A stretch of DNA of 41,063 nucleotides, from the NCBI RefSeq assembly GCF_001421245.1, contig NZ_LMKE01000013.1:299311-340373 (forward strand), given 5' to 3'. The translations under genes and the position numbers were made by a program. This document shows positions 26,433 to 36,400 of the stretch, piece after piece. The stretch comes from Sphingomonas sp. Leaf10. Its GTDB lineage: Bacteria; Pseudomonadota; Alphaproteobacteria; Sphingomonadales; Sphingomonadaceae. Under the pieces are notes generated by a model, which had not been told where the DNA came from, did not search any database, and saw only the letters and a program-made list of their open reading frames with translations. How positions within the stretch are numbered: position 1 is the first letter of the stretch; each line of letters opens with the position of its first letter.

Positions 26433-27374
26433 TCAAACGCCGAACCGCGCCCTCGGGTCCGCCGTCCGCCCGGACCAATCCTCGACGAACGCCGCCAGCG
26501 CGGCGTCGTCGGCGGGCACATCGATCATCAGCGTGACCAGCTGGTCGCCGCGCGTGCCGTCCTTGCGATGGAAGCCGCGACCTTTGAGGCGCAGCGTCTT
26601 GCCCGAAGTCGCGCCCTTGGGAACGCTCAGCATCACCGCGCCCTCTACGGTCGGCACCCGCACCTTCGCGCCCAGCACCGCCTCGGCCAGATTGACCGGC
26701 AGGTCGATGCGGATATCGTCGCCGTCGCGGGTGTAGAAACGATGCGGATCGACCTCGATCGTGACGATCGCGTCGCCCGCCCCGCCCGGCCCCGGATCAC
26801 CCTTTCCGCCCAGCCGCATCTGCGTGCCCGTATCGACGCCGGCCGGTAGCTTCAGGTCGATCGTCTTGCCGTCAGCCAGCGTGATCCGCTGCGGGCTGAG
26901 CGTCGCCGCATCCTCGAACGGCACCTTTAGCTTGTAGGCGACGTTGCCGCCCTTGGGCTGCGGACGCCGGCCGAACCCGCTGGCAAAGCCGCCGCCGGCA
27001 TTGCTCCGCCCACCGAACAGCCCCTCGAAAATGTCGGAAAAGTCGCCGCCCTGCGCGTCGCCCCCCATGTCGAAGCCGCCGCGACCGCCGGGTCCGGCGC
27101 GGAAACCACCGGCACCGCCGCCGCCACCGCCATAGCCGAACGGCGAGGCAGGGTTGCCGTCGCCATCGATCTCACCCCGGTCGAAACGCGCGCGCTTGTC
27201 CTTGTCGGTCAACAGGTCATAGGCCTGCGTGACCTTCGAAAACCGGTCGGACGCGGCCTTGTCGTCCTTGTTACGGTCCGGGTGCAGCTCCTTGGCGAGC
27301 TTGCGATACGCTTTCTTGATGTCTGCCTCGGTCGCGGCGCGCGCGACGCCGAGGGTTGCATAGGGATCGGCCAT
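26433..27374 (-). CDS. J-domain co-chaperone, CbpA-like
   Basis: A 313-residue protein. The J domain (about 3-68) has the essential H31-P32-D33, which stimulates DnaK. A Gly/Phe-rich linker (about 75-140) follows. The C-terminal substrate-binding domain (about 145-300) contains the usual LKLPAGVDTGTQMRLGGKG segment. The four CxxCxGxG zinc repeats of DnaJ are absent, so it is of the CbpA/type-II class. The ATG at 27374 starts MADPYATLGV; longer forms of the open frame run into intergenic sequence. It is first in the run leading to aroC. Confidence 0.92.
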   Translation of the reverse strand: MADPYATLGVARAATEADIKKAYRKLAKELHPDRNKDDKAASDRFSKVTQAYDLLTDKDKRARFDRGEIDGDGNPASPFGYGGGGGGAGGFRAGPGGRGGFDMGGDAQGGDFSDIFEGLFGGRSNAGGGFASGFGRRPQPKGGNVAYKLKVPFEDAATLSPQRITLADGKTIDLKLPAGVDTGTQMRLGGKGDPGPGGAGDAIVTIEVDPHRFYTRDGDDIRIDLPVNLAEAVLGAKVRVPTVEGAVMLSVPKGATSGKTLRLKGRGFHRKDGTRGDQLVTLMIDVPADDAALAAFVEDWSGRTADPRARFGV

Positions 27375-27447
27375 GGTCCGGTAGCTAGGGCGGGACGCGG
27401 CGCTCGGCAATGGGACAAACCCACGAAACGGAAGCAAAACGATCCCC

Positions 27448-27464
27448 GGTTCAACGTCGGTTCA
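27448..27464 (+). promoter_or_regulatory. PhoP-box-like direct repeat upstream of the DUF4197 gene
   Basis: GGTTCA occurs twice, five bases apart (27448-27453 and 27459-27464), one helical turn between repeats. This is the same arrangement as at 15332-15348 in front of the PhoP-like regulator of this window. It lies 68-84 bases before the lipoprotein gene, in the gap shared with the divergent J-domain gene. A role as a binding site for an OmpR-family regulator is inferred. Confidence 0.45.
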
Positions 27465-27531
27465 CGCGCATGACGGCACCGGAAGCGCTTGGCTGCGTTG
27501 GCAGCGCGATCTTCCCCAGGAGAACTGGCCT

Positions 27532-28212
27532 ATGATCCATGCCCCGATGTCCCGTCGCCGCATCCTCGGCGCGACCGCCCTGATGCTTCCCGTCACGATC
27601 CTCGGCGGCTGCGCGACCCCGCTCGGCAGCTACGGCGTCGAAGAAGGCGTGCGGCGGCTGCTGACGCTGTCGAGCCAGCGCGCCTTCGAACGGCTGATCC
27701 GTCCGGGTGGCTTTTACGACGATCAGTTGACCCGGCTGACACTGCCCGACACCGCCGGGCAGAACAATGTGCTGGCGGCGGTGCTCAGGACCAATGCGGT
27801 GCGGTCGCGGATCGCGTTGGCGCTGAACGATATCGCGGTCGATGCCGCCGATCGGGCGACGCCGGTGGTGCTCGATTCGATCCGCGGGCTGACGCTGGCC
27901 GATGCGGTGGCGGTGCTGCGCGGCGGACCGACCGCCGCCACCGACCTGCTGGCGCAATCGGCGCGCGGCGCGGTGATCGATGCCATGTTCCCGACCTTTT
28001 CGAATGACCTACGCTCCGACACGGCCGAAATCCTGTTGGCGATCGTCGCGGCGCAGACCGGCATCGATTACGGCGCGCTGGCCCGCAGCGCCGCCGATCA
28101 GGCGGGCAACGCGATCTTCCGCGCGATCGGACGCGAGGAAGCGGCGATTCGTGCCGATCCGCGCCGGACCGGCGATCCGGTGCTGACCGCGCTGCTGCTC
28201 GGCACGCGCTGA
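27532..28212 (+). CDS. DUF4197-family lipoprotein
   Basis: A 226-residue protein with AGGAGA nine to ten bases before the ATG. The N-terminus is basic (MSRRRILG), then hydrophobic, ending in a lipobox ILGGC, so it is probably a membrane-anchored lipoprotein. The mature part has the helical DUF4197 features: GVEEGVRRLLTLSSQRAF, a YDDQLTRLTLP segment and the final NAIFRAIGREEAAIRADP. The family has no established function. The PhoP-box-like repeat upstream suggests envelope-stress control. Confidence 0.85.
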   Translation: MIHAPMSRRRILGATALMLPVTILGGCATPLGSYGVEEGVRRLLTLSSQRAFERLIRPGGFYDDQLTRLTLPDTAGQNNVLAAVLRTNAVRSRIALALNDIAVDAADRATPVVLDSIRGLTLADAVAVLRGGPTAATDLLAQSARGAVIDAMFPTFSNDLRSDTAEILLAIVAAQTGIDYGALARSAADQAGNAIFRAIGREEAAIRADPRRTGDPVLTALLLGTR

Positions 28213-28252
28213 CGCTTGGCAAGGGCGGCGGGCGGGCGGATAAGCGCAAGCG

Positions 28253-29752
28253 ATGAATGCCCCCGCCCCTGCCCCAGCCGCACCCGATGTCGACGTCGTG
28301 ATCGTCGGCGCTGGATTGTCGGGTATCGACGCCGCCTATCATCTGCAAACGCGCTGTCCCGACCTGCGCTACGCGATCTTCGAGGCGCGGGGCGCGATCG
28401 GTGGGACATGGGACCTGTTCCGCTATCCTGGCATCCGGTCGGATTCGGACATGCATACGCTGGGCTTTCCGTTTCGGCCGTGGCGGGACCGCAAGACCAT
28501 TGCCGCCGGCGGCGACATCCGCGATTATGTCGAGGATACGGCACGGATGTTCGGCAGCGACCGGCATATCCGCTTCCACCATCGCATCATCGCGGCGGAT
28601 TGGTCGTCGGCGGACGCACTGTGGACGCTGCGGTGCCAGTCGGAGGACGGTGAGCATATCGTCCGCTGCCGCTTCCTGTTCATGGGGTCGGGTTATTACG
28701 ACTATGCCGGCGGCCATGCCCCGGAGTTCGAGGGCCAAGAGACGTTCGCCGGACAGATCGTCCACCCGCAGCACTGGCCCGAAGACCTGGACGTCGCCGG
28801 CAAGCGGATCGCGGTGATCGGCAGTGGCGCTACGGCGGTGACGCTGGTCCCGGCGCTTGCCGAACAGGGGGCGCGGGTGACGATGGTGCAGCGTTCGCCC
28901 AGCTATATCGTCGCCCACCCGTCCGAGGACGCGTTTGCCGACCGCCTGTACCGCTGGCTGCCGGTTGCGGCAGCGGGACGGCTGGCGCGGTGGAAGAATG
29001 TCGCGATGGCATTGGCCGCGTTCCAGTTTTCGCGGGCGTGGCCGAAGCGGATGCGGGCGTTCATCCTGAAGGGCACGAAAGACGCCCTGCCGCAACTGGC
29101 GGACATCGACCGGCATTTCACCCCGAGCTACGACCCATGGGACCAGCGGCTGTGCCTGGTGCCCGATGCCGACCTGTTCCGGGCGCTGAACGAAGGAACG
29201 GCGACGATCGTCACCGATACGATCCGGCGCCTTATCCCCGAGGGGCTGGAACTGGGGTCGGGCGAGCGGGTGGCGGCGGACGTGATCGTCACCGCGACGG
29301 GGCTGAAACTGCATCTGATGGGCGGAGTAGCCATTACCGTCGACGGGGTGCCCTTCGTGGCGAGCGAGCATCTGGTCTATCGCGGGATGATGGTGTCGGG
29401 CGTGCCTAATCTGGTGTTCGCGATGGGCTATACCAACGCGTCATGGACGCTGAAGATCGATCTGGTGTCGCGGCGGATGTGCCGGATGCTCGAGCATATG
29501 CGGCGGCGCGGATATGCGTATTGCGTGCCCGCCGCGCCCGGGGCCGGAATCGAGCGGCGACCGCTGCTGGACTTCAGTTCGGGCTATGTCCAGCGGGCGG
29601 AAGCGGCGTTGCCGGGTCAGGGATCGCACAGCCCGTGGCGGCTGCGGCAGAATTATTTCCTAGATTACATCGCGTTCCGGTTCGGGCGGCTGGCGGACGG
29701 GGTGTTGCAGTTCCGGAAGGTGACGAAGGTGCCGCATATCACCCCCCGCTAA
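28253..29752 (+). CDS. Flavin-dependent monooxygenase, Baeyer-Villiger type (EthA-like)
   Basis: A 499-residue cytoplasmic enzyme. The FAD site is VVIVGAGLSGIDAAYHL (GAGLSG at 19-24), and the NADPH site is RIAVIGSGATAVTL (GSGATA at 190-195). The Baeyer-Villiger fingerprint FAGQIVHPQHWP lies between them at 165-176. The segment FRYPGIRSDSDMHTLGFPFRPW is typical of EthA-like members. These insert one oxygen atom into ketones or oxidise sulfur compounds; the physiological substrate is unknown. It lies 40 bases after the DUF4197 gene, on the same strand. Confidence 0.9.
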   Translation: MNAPAPAPAAPDVDVVIVGAGLSGIDAAYHLQTRCPDLRYAIFEARGAIGGTWDLFRYPGIRSDSDMHTLGFPFRPWRDRKTIAAGGDIRDYVEDTARMFGSDRHIRFHHRIIAADWSSADALWTLRCQSEDGEHIVRCRFLFMGSGYYDYAGGHAPEFEGQETFAGQIVHPQHWPEDLDVAGKRIAVIGSGATAVTLVPALAEQGARVTMVQRSPSYIVAHPSEDAFADRLYRWLPVAAAGRLARWKNVAMALAAFQFSRAWPKRMRAFILKGTKDALPQLADIDRHFTPSYDPWDQRLCLVPDADLFRALNEGTATIVTDTIRRLIPEGLELGSGERVAADVIVTATGLKLHLMGGVAITVDGVPFVASEHLVYRGMMVSGVPNLVFAMGYTNASWTLKIDLVSRRMCRMLEHMRRRGYAYCVPAAPGAGIERRPLLDFSSGYVQRAEAALPGQGSHSPWRLRQNYFLDYIAFRFGRLADGVLQFRKVTKVPHITPR

Positions 29753-29768
29753 GGCCCTTATTTACTAT

Positions 29769-29783
29769 TGCGAGTCATTTGCA
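29769..29783. promoter_or_regulatory. Fur-box-like palindrome
   Basis: TGCGAGT-C-ATTTGCA fits a 7-1-7 inverted repeat (five of seven positions pair) and resembles the TGCnAATnATTnGCA form of iron-responsive Fur sites. It sits in a short AT-rich island, 43-57 bases before the ATG of the small four-cysteine gene, where a promoter would be expected. Operator function is inferred. Confidence 0.5.
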
Positions 29784-29825
29784 TTTTAGGCATGATCGAT
29801 CCGGTCGAGCGATTGGAGACAGATC

Positions 29826-30254
29826 ATGCACGCAGCCCTTCCCCCAGCCGACAGCATCGTCACGCATACACACAGCGACCGAGCGACGGTGCGATCGACG
29901 CTGATCACCGCGGTCGCGCGTTGCTGGCGGGTGGCGCGCGACGAGCGGGAGAATGCGCAGAAATGCCTGTATGCATTGCTCCGCCCGGTCGGGCTGGGCG
30001 TGTTGGCGCCGGTGTTCGACAGCCTGTTCAGCCTGTGCGAAAGCGCGCTGGGCCGGCCGATCGCGACCGGGCTGCGCGGACCGGCATCGGCCGACGAGCA
30101 ACTGGTGCTGGGGATGCTGGACGGTAGCCGGCCGCGCCGCGACTGCCTGAACTGCGACGCCGGAAAGGCGTCCGCGCTGGATTGCGCGATCTGTTCGACG
30201 CGGATCATGTTGACACTGGCCGTCGACGACCAGCGTCGGATGGCGATCGGTTAA
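29826..30254 (+). CDS. Small four-cysteine protein of unknown function
   Basis: A 142-residue protein with GGAG eight to nine bases before the ATG. I do not recognise the family. It has no signal peptide. The middle (about 20-100) is predicted helical. The C-terminal part holds C107-x2-C110-x9-C120-x2-C123, a plausible zinc or iron-sulfur site, and there are further cysteines at 33, 47 and 71. A Fur-like palindrome stands in front, so it may respond to iron shortage and handle iron. Its TAA stop lies in TTAA, shared with the stop of the convergent cyclase gene. Confidence 0.75.
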   Translation: MHAALPPADSIVTHTHSDRATVRSTLITAVARCWRVARDERENAQKCLYALLRPVGLGVLAPVFDSLFSLCESALGRPIATGLRGPASADEQLVLGMLDGSRPRRDCLNCDAGKASALDCAICSTRIMLTLAVDDQRRMAIG

Positions 30255-33200
30255 ACCCCGACCGGTTCGTTCAGGTCGGCGAGGTCGCGGTCGTCGGCCA
30301 GTTCGATCCGGTTCCGCCCGGCGCGTTTTGCGCGGTACATCGCCAGATCGGCACGGTGGAGCACGGCGGCGGGGGGTTCGCCACCGGTCGCGGCGGCGAT
30401 CCCGGCGCTGAGGGTCACGCTGATCCGTGCACCGTCAACTTCGGTCACCGCGCGTGCCACCACCTGCCGCAAGCGTTCGGTGATTGCGGCGGCGTCGGCG
30501 ATGCCGCTGTCGGCGAACAGGATCGCCAGTTCCTCCCCACCATAGCGCGCGACGCAATCGACGGCGCGGACCCCGCCGGCGATGCGCGCGGCAACCGCCT
30601 GTACCACCAGGTCGCCGGTGTGATGGCCGTAGGTGTCGTTGACACGTTTGAAATGATCGATGTCGAGCATCGCCACGGCATAGCCACGTCCGCTGCGCAT
30701 CGCCGTCTCGCGCGCCGCCTCCAGCCGGGCGAGCAGCGTCCGGCGATTGGCGAGGCCGGTCAGCGAATCGGTGCTGGCGAGTTGCGACAGGGTGACGTTG
30801 GCGGCGCGCAGTTCGCCGGTACGCTGTTCGATGGTCCGTTCGAGCGCGCGGGTCCGCTGGCGCAGCACCATCGTACGCAGCTGGACGATACCGAAAACCG
30901 CCGCCAGTCCGATGATCGCCATGGCGAGGCGCACATACCAGCGTTCATGCCATGCCCGCGTCACGACCATGTCGATCGCGGTCGTGACGACGCGCGGGTG
31001 CACGCCGGGGATATGCGCCTGTAGTTCCAGCACATATTCGCCGCCGGGCAGGTTGGTATAGATCGCGGTCGCCGGCACCGATTCGGGCAGGCCGACCCAG
31101 TCGGTATCGAACCCGACCAGGCGGTAGCGATAACGGATTTCCTGCGGCGCCGCATAATCGGTCAGGGCGAAGGCGACGCGGAGCGCATGGCCATCAACGC
31201 GGATCGCCCGCTGTCCGGCAAGGGGGCCGAACGGCAGGGCGCGACCATCCTGTTCGATATCGGTGGGCGCCAGCGTCAGCGATCCGTTCGAACGGGCGGC
31301 GAGCATCCGGTCGGGCCGCAATACCAGCAGCCCGCCGGTCCCGCCGAACAGCAGGTCGCCGTCGCGGGTCATCGCCGCCACCCGTTGATTATAGGCGTCG
31401 GACGGCAGGCCGTCGCGCTGGCTGACCACACGTACCCCGCGCCCCTGCGGATCGAGGACCGAGATGCCGCTGGCTCCGGTAGTCCATACCCGGCCGCGCC
31501 GGTCGGCCAGCACCGCCGCGACGTTGTCGTTGGCCAGCCCCTCCGCTTCGGTGATCGCGCGGAATCGCAGGCCGTGCGACGACTGGGTGCCGCGCGCGAC
31601 CCCGCCATAGGTGCCGACCCACAACGCGCCCGCCGACTGCACGATCGACCCGGTATAGTTTTGCGGCAGGCTGGCCGGGTCGGCCGGATCGTTGCGATAG
31701 TTGGCGAAGCGTCCGGTCGCCGGGTCGAAGCGGCTGAGCCCGCCGGGCGTCGCGATCCATGGCCGTCCATCGCCCATGTCGACGATGTTGATGACTTCGT
31801 TGTTGGCGATCGTCGTCGCATCGCCATCGACATGGCGATAATGAGCGAGCCGCCGGGTGCGTTCGTCCCAGGTGAACAGCCCCTTGTAGGTACCGATCAG
31901 CAGCAGATGGCCCGAACGGGCCAGCGCGATCACCGGCAGGTCGTCGGGCAGCGGTACGGCAAGACTGCGTTCGGCGAACGTCACCGGATCGATCGCGACG
32001 ATGCCGCGCGCCCCCACCAGCACCATGCCGCCCGGCAGTTCGAGAAACGCCTTCACATCCTGTCCGGCATGGCGGCCATTCAGGCGGAAATGGCGCACGG
32101 TGCCGGCCGCGCGGTCGATCCGGTCGATCATGCCGTTGCTGAGACCGACCCAGATGCGATCGCGGCTGTCGACCATCACCCCGCGCACGTTACGATCCCC
32201 CAGCGACCGGCGCGGATCGGGCATGGCGTTGGTGATGGTGAAGATCGCATCCAGCGTCGGATCGGTCTGCGACGCGCCGACATCGGTCGCCGCCCAGAGC
32301 CGCCCGGTGCGATCGATCGTCACGTCGCGCACCGTATCGCCGCCCAGCGAGGCATGGTTGGCGGGAATGTTGCGCATCGCATCGACCGTCACGCCATGGT
32401 CGGTGCGGATGCGCAGCACCCCCATCCCATCAGTCGCGGCCCAGATCGTGCCGTCGCGCTGGCGGGCAAAGGCGCGGATGGTGCGATGGCCGACCAAGGG
32501 CGCGTCACCCGCCAACACGCGCGGCTGTACGAACCGGCCGTCGCGCAGCTGGACAAAGATGCCGTGCGACCCGGTGCCGATCCACAGCCGGCCATAGGCG
32601 CCGCGCTGGATCGCCCAGACGTCACCGAAGGCCGGCGTGGCGACACGCGAAAAGGCGCGGTCATGCGGCCGGCGGACGAACAGCCCCTTGTCACCGCCGG
32701 CATAGATGGTGCCGTCGGCGTCGCGATGGACGGTGAACGCCCCCTCGACCAGATCGCCACCGGGCACCACCAGCGAGACGACGCGGTCGTGCCGCGCATC
32801 GTAACGGAACACGCCATGGTCCGACGCGATCAGCGCGCCGTCCTGTCCGTCGGAGGTGATCGCGAGGATGCGGGTGCCCATGCCGACCCCGGCCGCCCCC
32901 TGCAACGCGACGAACGCGTTCGACACCGGATCGAAGCGCACCGCGCCGCCGACATTGGTGCCGACCAGCATGCCGCCATGCGGCAGGGCGTGGAGCGCAC
33001 GGATATAATTGTCGGGCAGGCTGGTCCGGTCGCGCGATACCTGTCGAAAGACCTTCAGCCGTTGCCCGTCATAGCGGGCGAGGCCGCCACGCGTGCCGAT
33101 CCACATCAGCGCGTCGCTGCCCTGCACGATCGCGGTCGTGGTGGCGTGGGGCAGGCCCGACGTCGCGTCGAGCGTCAGGAACCGTGTCGTGCGCCAGCCG

Positions 33201-33289
33201 CCCCAGCCATCGCGCGGGGCAGCCGCCACCGCCGGCCCGGCGACCGTCAGGACTGCAAGAAGCAGAAGACAGAGGAGATAGTGCCGCAT
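30251..33289 (-). CDS. Propeller-sensor diguanylate cyclase
   Basis: A 1012-residue protein. A signal peptide (about 1-23) precedes a large periplasmic part of repeated propeller blades (about 30-690; repeats such as MWIGTRGGLARYDG, LWIGTGSHGIF, IWVGLSNGMIDR) and a Y_Y_Y-type beta-sandwich (RYRYRLVGFDTDWV). One transmembrane helix (about 790-812), a short coiled coil and a GGDEF domain follow. The active-site loop is GGEEL at 917-921, and the inhibitory RxxD site (R908-D911) is intact, so it should make cyclic-di-GMP with product feedback. The extracellular half is the kind usually attached to glycan-sensing hybrid kinases, suggesting a periplasmic ligand. Confidence 0.9.
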   Translation of the reverse strand: MRHYLLCLLLLAVLTVAGPAVAAAPRDGWGGWRTTRFLTLDATSGLPHATTTAIVQGSDALMWIGTRGGLARYDGQRLKVFRQVSRDRTSLPDNYIRALHALPHGGMLVGTNVGGAVRFDPVSNAFVALQGAAGVGMGTRILAITSDGQDGALIASDHGVFRYDARHDRVVSLVVPGGDLVEGAFTVHRDADGTIYAGGDKGLFVRRPHDRAFSRVATPAFGDVWAIQRGAYGRLWIGTGSHGIFVQLRDGRFVQPRVLAGDAPLVGHRTIRAFARQRDGTIWAATDGMGVLRIRTDHGVTVDAMRNIPANHASLGGDTVRDVTIDRTGRLWAATDVGASQTDPTLDAIFTITNAMPDPRRSLGDRNVRGVMVDSRDRIWVGLSNGMIDRIDRAAGTVRHFRLNGRHAGQDVKAFLELPGGMVLVGARGIVAIDPVTFAERSLAVPLPDDLPVIALARSGHLLLIGTYKGLFTWDERTRRLAHYRHVDGDATTIANNEVINIVDMGDGRPWIATPGGLSRFDPATGRFANYRNDPADPASLPQNYTGSIVQSAGALWVGTYGGVARGTQSSHGLRFRAITEAEGLANDNVAAVLADRRGRVWTTGASGISVLDPQGRGVRVVSQRDGLPSDAYNQRVAAMTRDGDLLFGGTGGLLVLRPDRMLAARSNGSLTLAPTDIEQDGRALPFGPLAGQRAIRVDGHALRVAFALTDYAAPQEIRYRYRLVGFDTDWVGLPESVPATAIYTNLPGGEYVLELQAHIPGVHPRVVTTAIDMVVTRAWHERWYVRLAMAIIGLAAVFGIVQLRTMVLRQRTRALERTIEQRTGELRAANVTLSQLASTDSLTGLANRRTLLARLEAARETAMRSGRGYAVAMLDIDHFKRVNDTYGHHTGDLVVQAVAARIAGGVRAVDCVARYGGEELAILFADSGIADAAAITERLRQVVARAVTEVDGARISVTLSAGIAAATGGEPPAAVLHRADLAMYRAKRAGRNRIELADDRDLADLNEPVGV

Positions 33290-33419
33290 CTGATTTCCTG
33301 TGCGGCATTCTAGGCGACGTTGCTTGCGGCGTAGTTAACGCCGTCCGACTTTGCCGCGTTTTGCGACGGGCGGTGGAACCAATTCGATGTCGCCGAAACG
33401 CGCCATTTCGTGCGGAGCG

Positions 33420-33441
33420 CCCCTCCCTTGTCAGGGAGGGG
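33420..33441. repeat. Single hairpin unit of the CCCTCCCTGACAAGGG repeat family
   Basis: A perfect nine-pair stem (CCCCTCCCT with AGGGAGGGG) around TGTC. Unlike the other copies it lacks the partner arm. It lies between the receptor stop (33493) and the cyclase start, so it may also end receptor transcription. Confidence 0.7.
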
Positions 33442-33492
33442 AGCAGTTCGTCGATCGTCCGTCCCCGACAGCGACCGGCGACGAACTCCGTA

Positions 33493-36400
33493 TCAGCGCG
33501 TCTGCATGCGGATGCCGATGCGGAACCGGCGGCCAAGCAGGTCCGAATAGGTCGAATTCGCCGCCAGACCGGTTTCCGGCAGCAGCAGCGGCCAGCGGTC
33601 GAACAGGTTCGTCACGTTGACAAAGAACTGCGCTTCTGCCCCGTTAAAGCGAACCTTCTGCGTCAGGTTGAGGTCGGCATAGAAGGTACCCGAGACGCGG
33701 TTGTTGTCGTAGGTGAAGAAGTTGGCGTCGTTCGGCGGGCAGGCGGTCGAACATTCGATGCCGTTTGCCGCATAGCGCCCCGCGCTGACCCCGCGACCGA
33801 CGGCGGTGATCGAGAAGTCGGGCGTGTCATAGGCGGCACTGACCCGGTAGATCCATTTGGGCGTGCTGAACTGACCGCCATTCACCCCGACCGAATTGAG
33901 CACCACCGTGCCCGGCACGCCGTTGTCGAGCAGATTGTCGATATAGCGCGTGGCGAGGCCCCGGACCGTGAAACTGCCCTCGCTATTGGCGAACAGTTCG
34001 TCGAGCGCGAGGCGGTAGGAGGCGTCGATATCGACCCCCTTCACCAGCTGGTTCGCGGCGTTGAACGGCTGGCTGCGGATCAGCAGATAGGGTTGGGCCG
34101 GGTTCTGGGTACGCGCCGGATCGACCGAGATCGCATCGCAGAAGGATTGCTGGTCCTGCAGATAGCACAGGTCCGCAATCTGTTGCGCGCTGAAGGTCGT
34201 GATCGCCTGCTTCACGTCGATGCGGAAATAATCGACCGACAGGTTGAAGCCGGGCAGGAAGCGCGGGGCGATGACGACGCCGGCATTCCACGAATCGGCC
34301 TTTTCCGGACCCAGCGCGCGGTTGCCGGTGACGAAGCCCGAATAGCTGAACGTCGCCGGGCCGTTGGCACCGTCGGTGGTATAGATCGGGTTGCGGATCG
34401 CGTCGCTATTGGCCGATCCGCCTTGGAACAGGTCGTTCAGGTTGGGCGCGCGGATGTCGCGCGAACGGGTGGCGCGGAAGCGGATGTCCTCGATCGGCTG
34501 CCATGTCGCGCCCGCCTTCCATGTCGTGACATAGCCGGCGGTCGAATAGCGCGTGGCGCGCGCCGCACCGTTGAATTCCAGCCCGAAGCCGAGCGGGACC
34601 ACCGTTTCGACATAGGCCTCCTTCACGTCATATTCGCCGTTGGTCGGCAGGTAGTTGCCGACCCCCCAGCGGTTCGACGTGGCCGGTCGACCATTGGCGT
34701 CGATGGTCGAGACCGGCTGGAACTCGGTCGGCACGAAGCCGCGGATCTTCTCCTTGCGATATTCGGCGCCCAGCGCGACGCTGACATCGCCCGCCCACGT
34801 CGCGAATGGCGTGACCGACACGTTGAAGGCGGCGTTATACTGCTCGATCAGCTCGTCGCGATACGGGTCGCCAAGGACATAGGCGAGCGCCGCCGGGTTC
34901 GCGACGCCGATGCCCAGCCGGTTCAGCGCCACGCAGGCGGGGTCGTTGTTGTTCGGATTGGTATCGACGTTGATCAGGCACTGGATCGACCCCGCCGCAT
35001 AGCCGGCGGCATTGCCAGCGGGCGCGAAGACGGCGGCGGTCGCATTGTTCATCGCCGCGTTGTTCATGATGTTGCGCAGCTGCGAATGCTGGTCGGTACG
35101 GCCGTACTGGCCATAGATGTTCCACGTCGCGCGCTTGCCGAACAGCTCGGTCGTCCCCTCCGCGCCGACCGCATAGCGCTGCACCTCGCGTTCGTTGTCG
35201 ACGGCGCGGAACGGCAGGTCGGCGGCGGTCGTCGCCAGCGTGACGCCGGTGATACCGGTCAGCGCGGCGCGGCCGAGCGTGTTGTAGAGGAACGCGTTGC
35301 AGGTCAGTGGCGCGGCCGCCGCCGTCGCTGCCGTGCCGCAGTTGGTGGCGTTGAGCGCGATGCCGGTCGCGAGGTTGGGGCCGGCGTTGAAGAAGATCTT
35401 CTGCCGGTTATACGCCCCTTCGGCGAACAGTTCGACGCCGTCGGCGACCTCGTAGCTCAACCGCCCGAACACACCGTGACGATCGTCGCGCGGGTCGAGG
35501 CCGATGCGGCGGCCCGAATCATTGACCTGCCACGACCCCCCCTGCGTCAGCGTCGCCGGAGCGCTGCCAGTGGGGTTGGGAAAGGTGAGCGCGCCATATT
35601 GATATTGCAACACTTGGCCCTGCGCACCGAAATAGGTGCCGCGCAGCCGGTTGGCGGTGCCGCCCGCCGATGCGGTGATCAGGCCGCCCGGCGTCGAGTT
35701 GGCCGCGCCGACCTGACGACGGATCAGGTAGCGCGGCGTCGTGCTGCTGGTGGTCCAGTTCGGGTCCTGGATGCGGACATAGCCGGTCGCGTTCCAGTCG
35801 CGATCGACCTGGAAGATGCCGTCGCGGTGCGCAACCTCGCCGCTCAGCAGCAAATGCCCGCGTCCGCCGCCGAACGACCAGCCGCCCGCGACGCTCATCG
35901 AATAATTGCCGCCATCGCCCTTGTCGGTGACGCCGCTGTCGATCGCGACCTTCAGCCCGGTATAGTCCTTGTCGAGCACATAGTTGACGACACCCGCGAC
36001 CGCGTCCGACCCATAGGCGGAGGATGCGCCGCCGGTCACGACCTCGACGCTCCTCACCAATGCCTGCGGGATGGTGTTGACGTCGACCAGCCCGGTGACG
36101 GTCGATGCGACCGAACGGCGCCCGTCGAGCAGCACCAGCGTCCGTTCCGACCCCAGATTGCGCAGGTTCATGGTGTTGATGCCCGCCTGCCCGCTCGACA
36201 GGTTCAGCCGCGAATTGGCGGGGGTGAAGCCGCCGGCAAGCGCGGGCAGCTGGTTCACGAAGTCGGCGATGTTGTTCGACGGCGAACCGTTCTGGATATC
36301 CTGCTGCGACAACACGGTCAGCGGAGTCGGTGCCTGGAACCCGTCGCGCACGACGCGCGATCCGGTGACCAGAATGTCGGGGCCGCCATCGGCCTGCGGT

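Noticed and set aside
27785..29371. 528-codon minus-strand frame opposite the monooxygenase
   Set aside because: Antisense to a gene with clear FAD, NADPH and Baeyer-Villiger motifs; no start signal or domain of its own.
31187..33313. 708-codon plus-strand frame opposite the diguanylate cyclase
   Set aside because: The minus-strand frame has full domain support (signal peptide, propeller repeats, GGDEF); this one has none.
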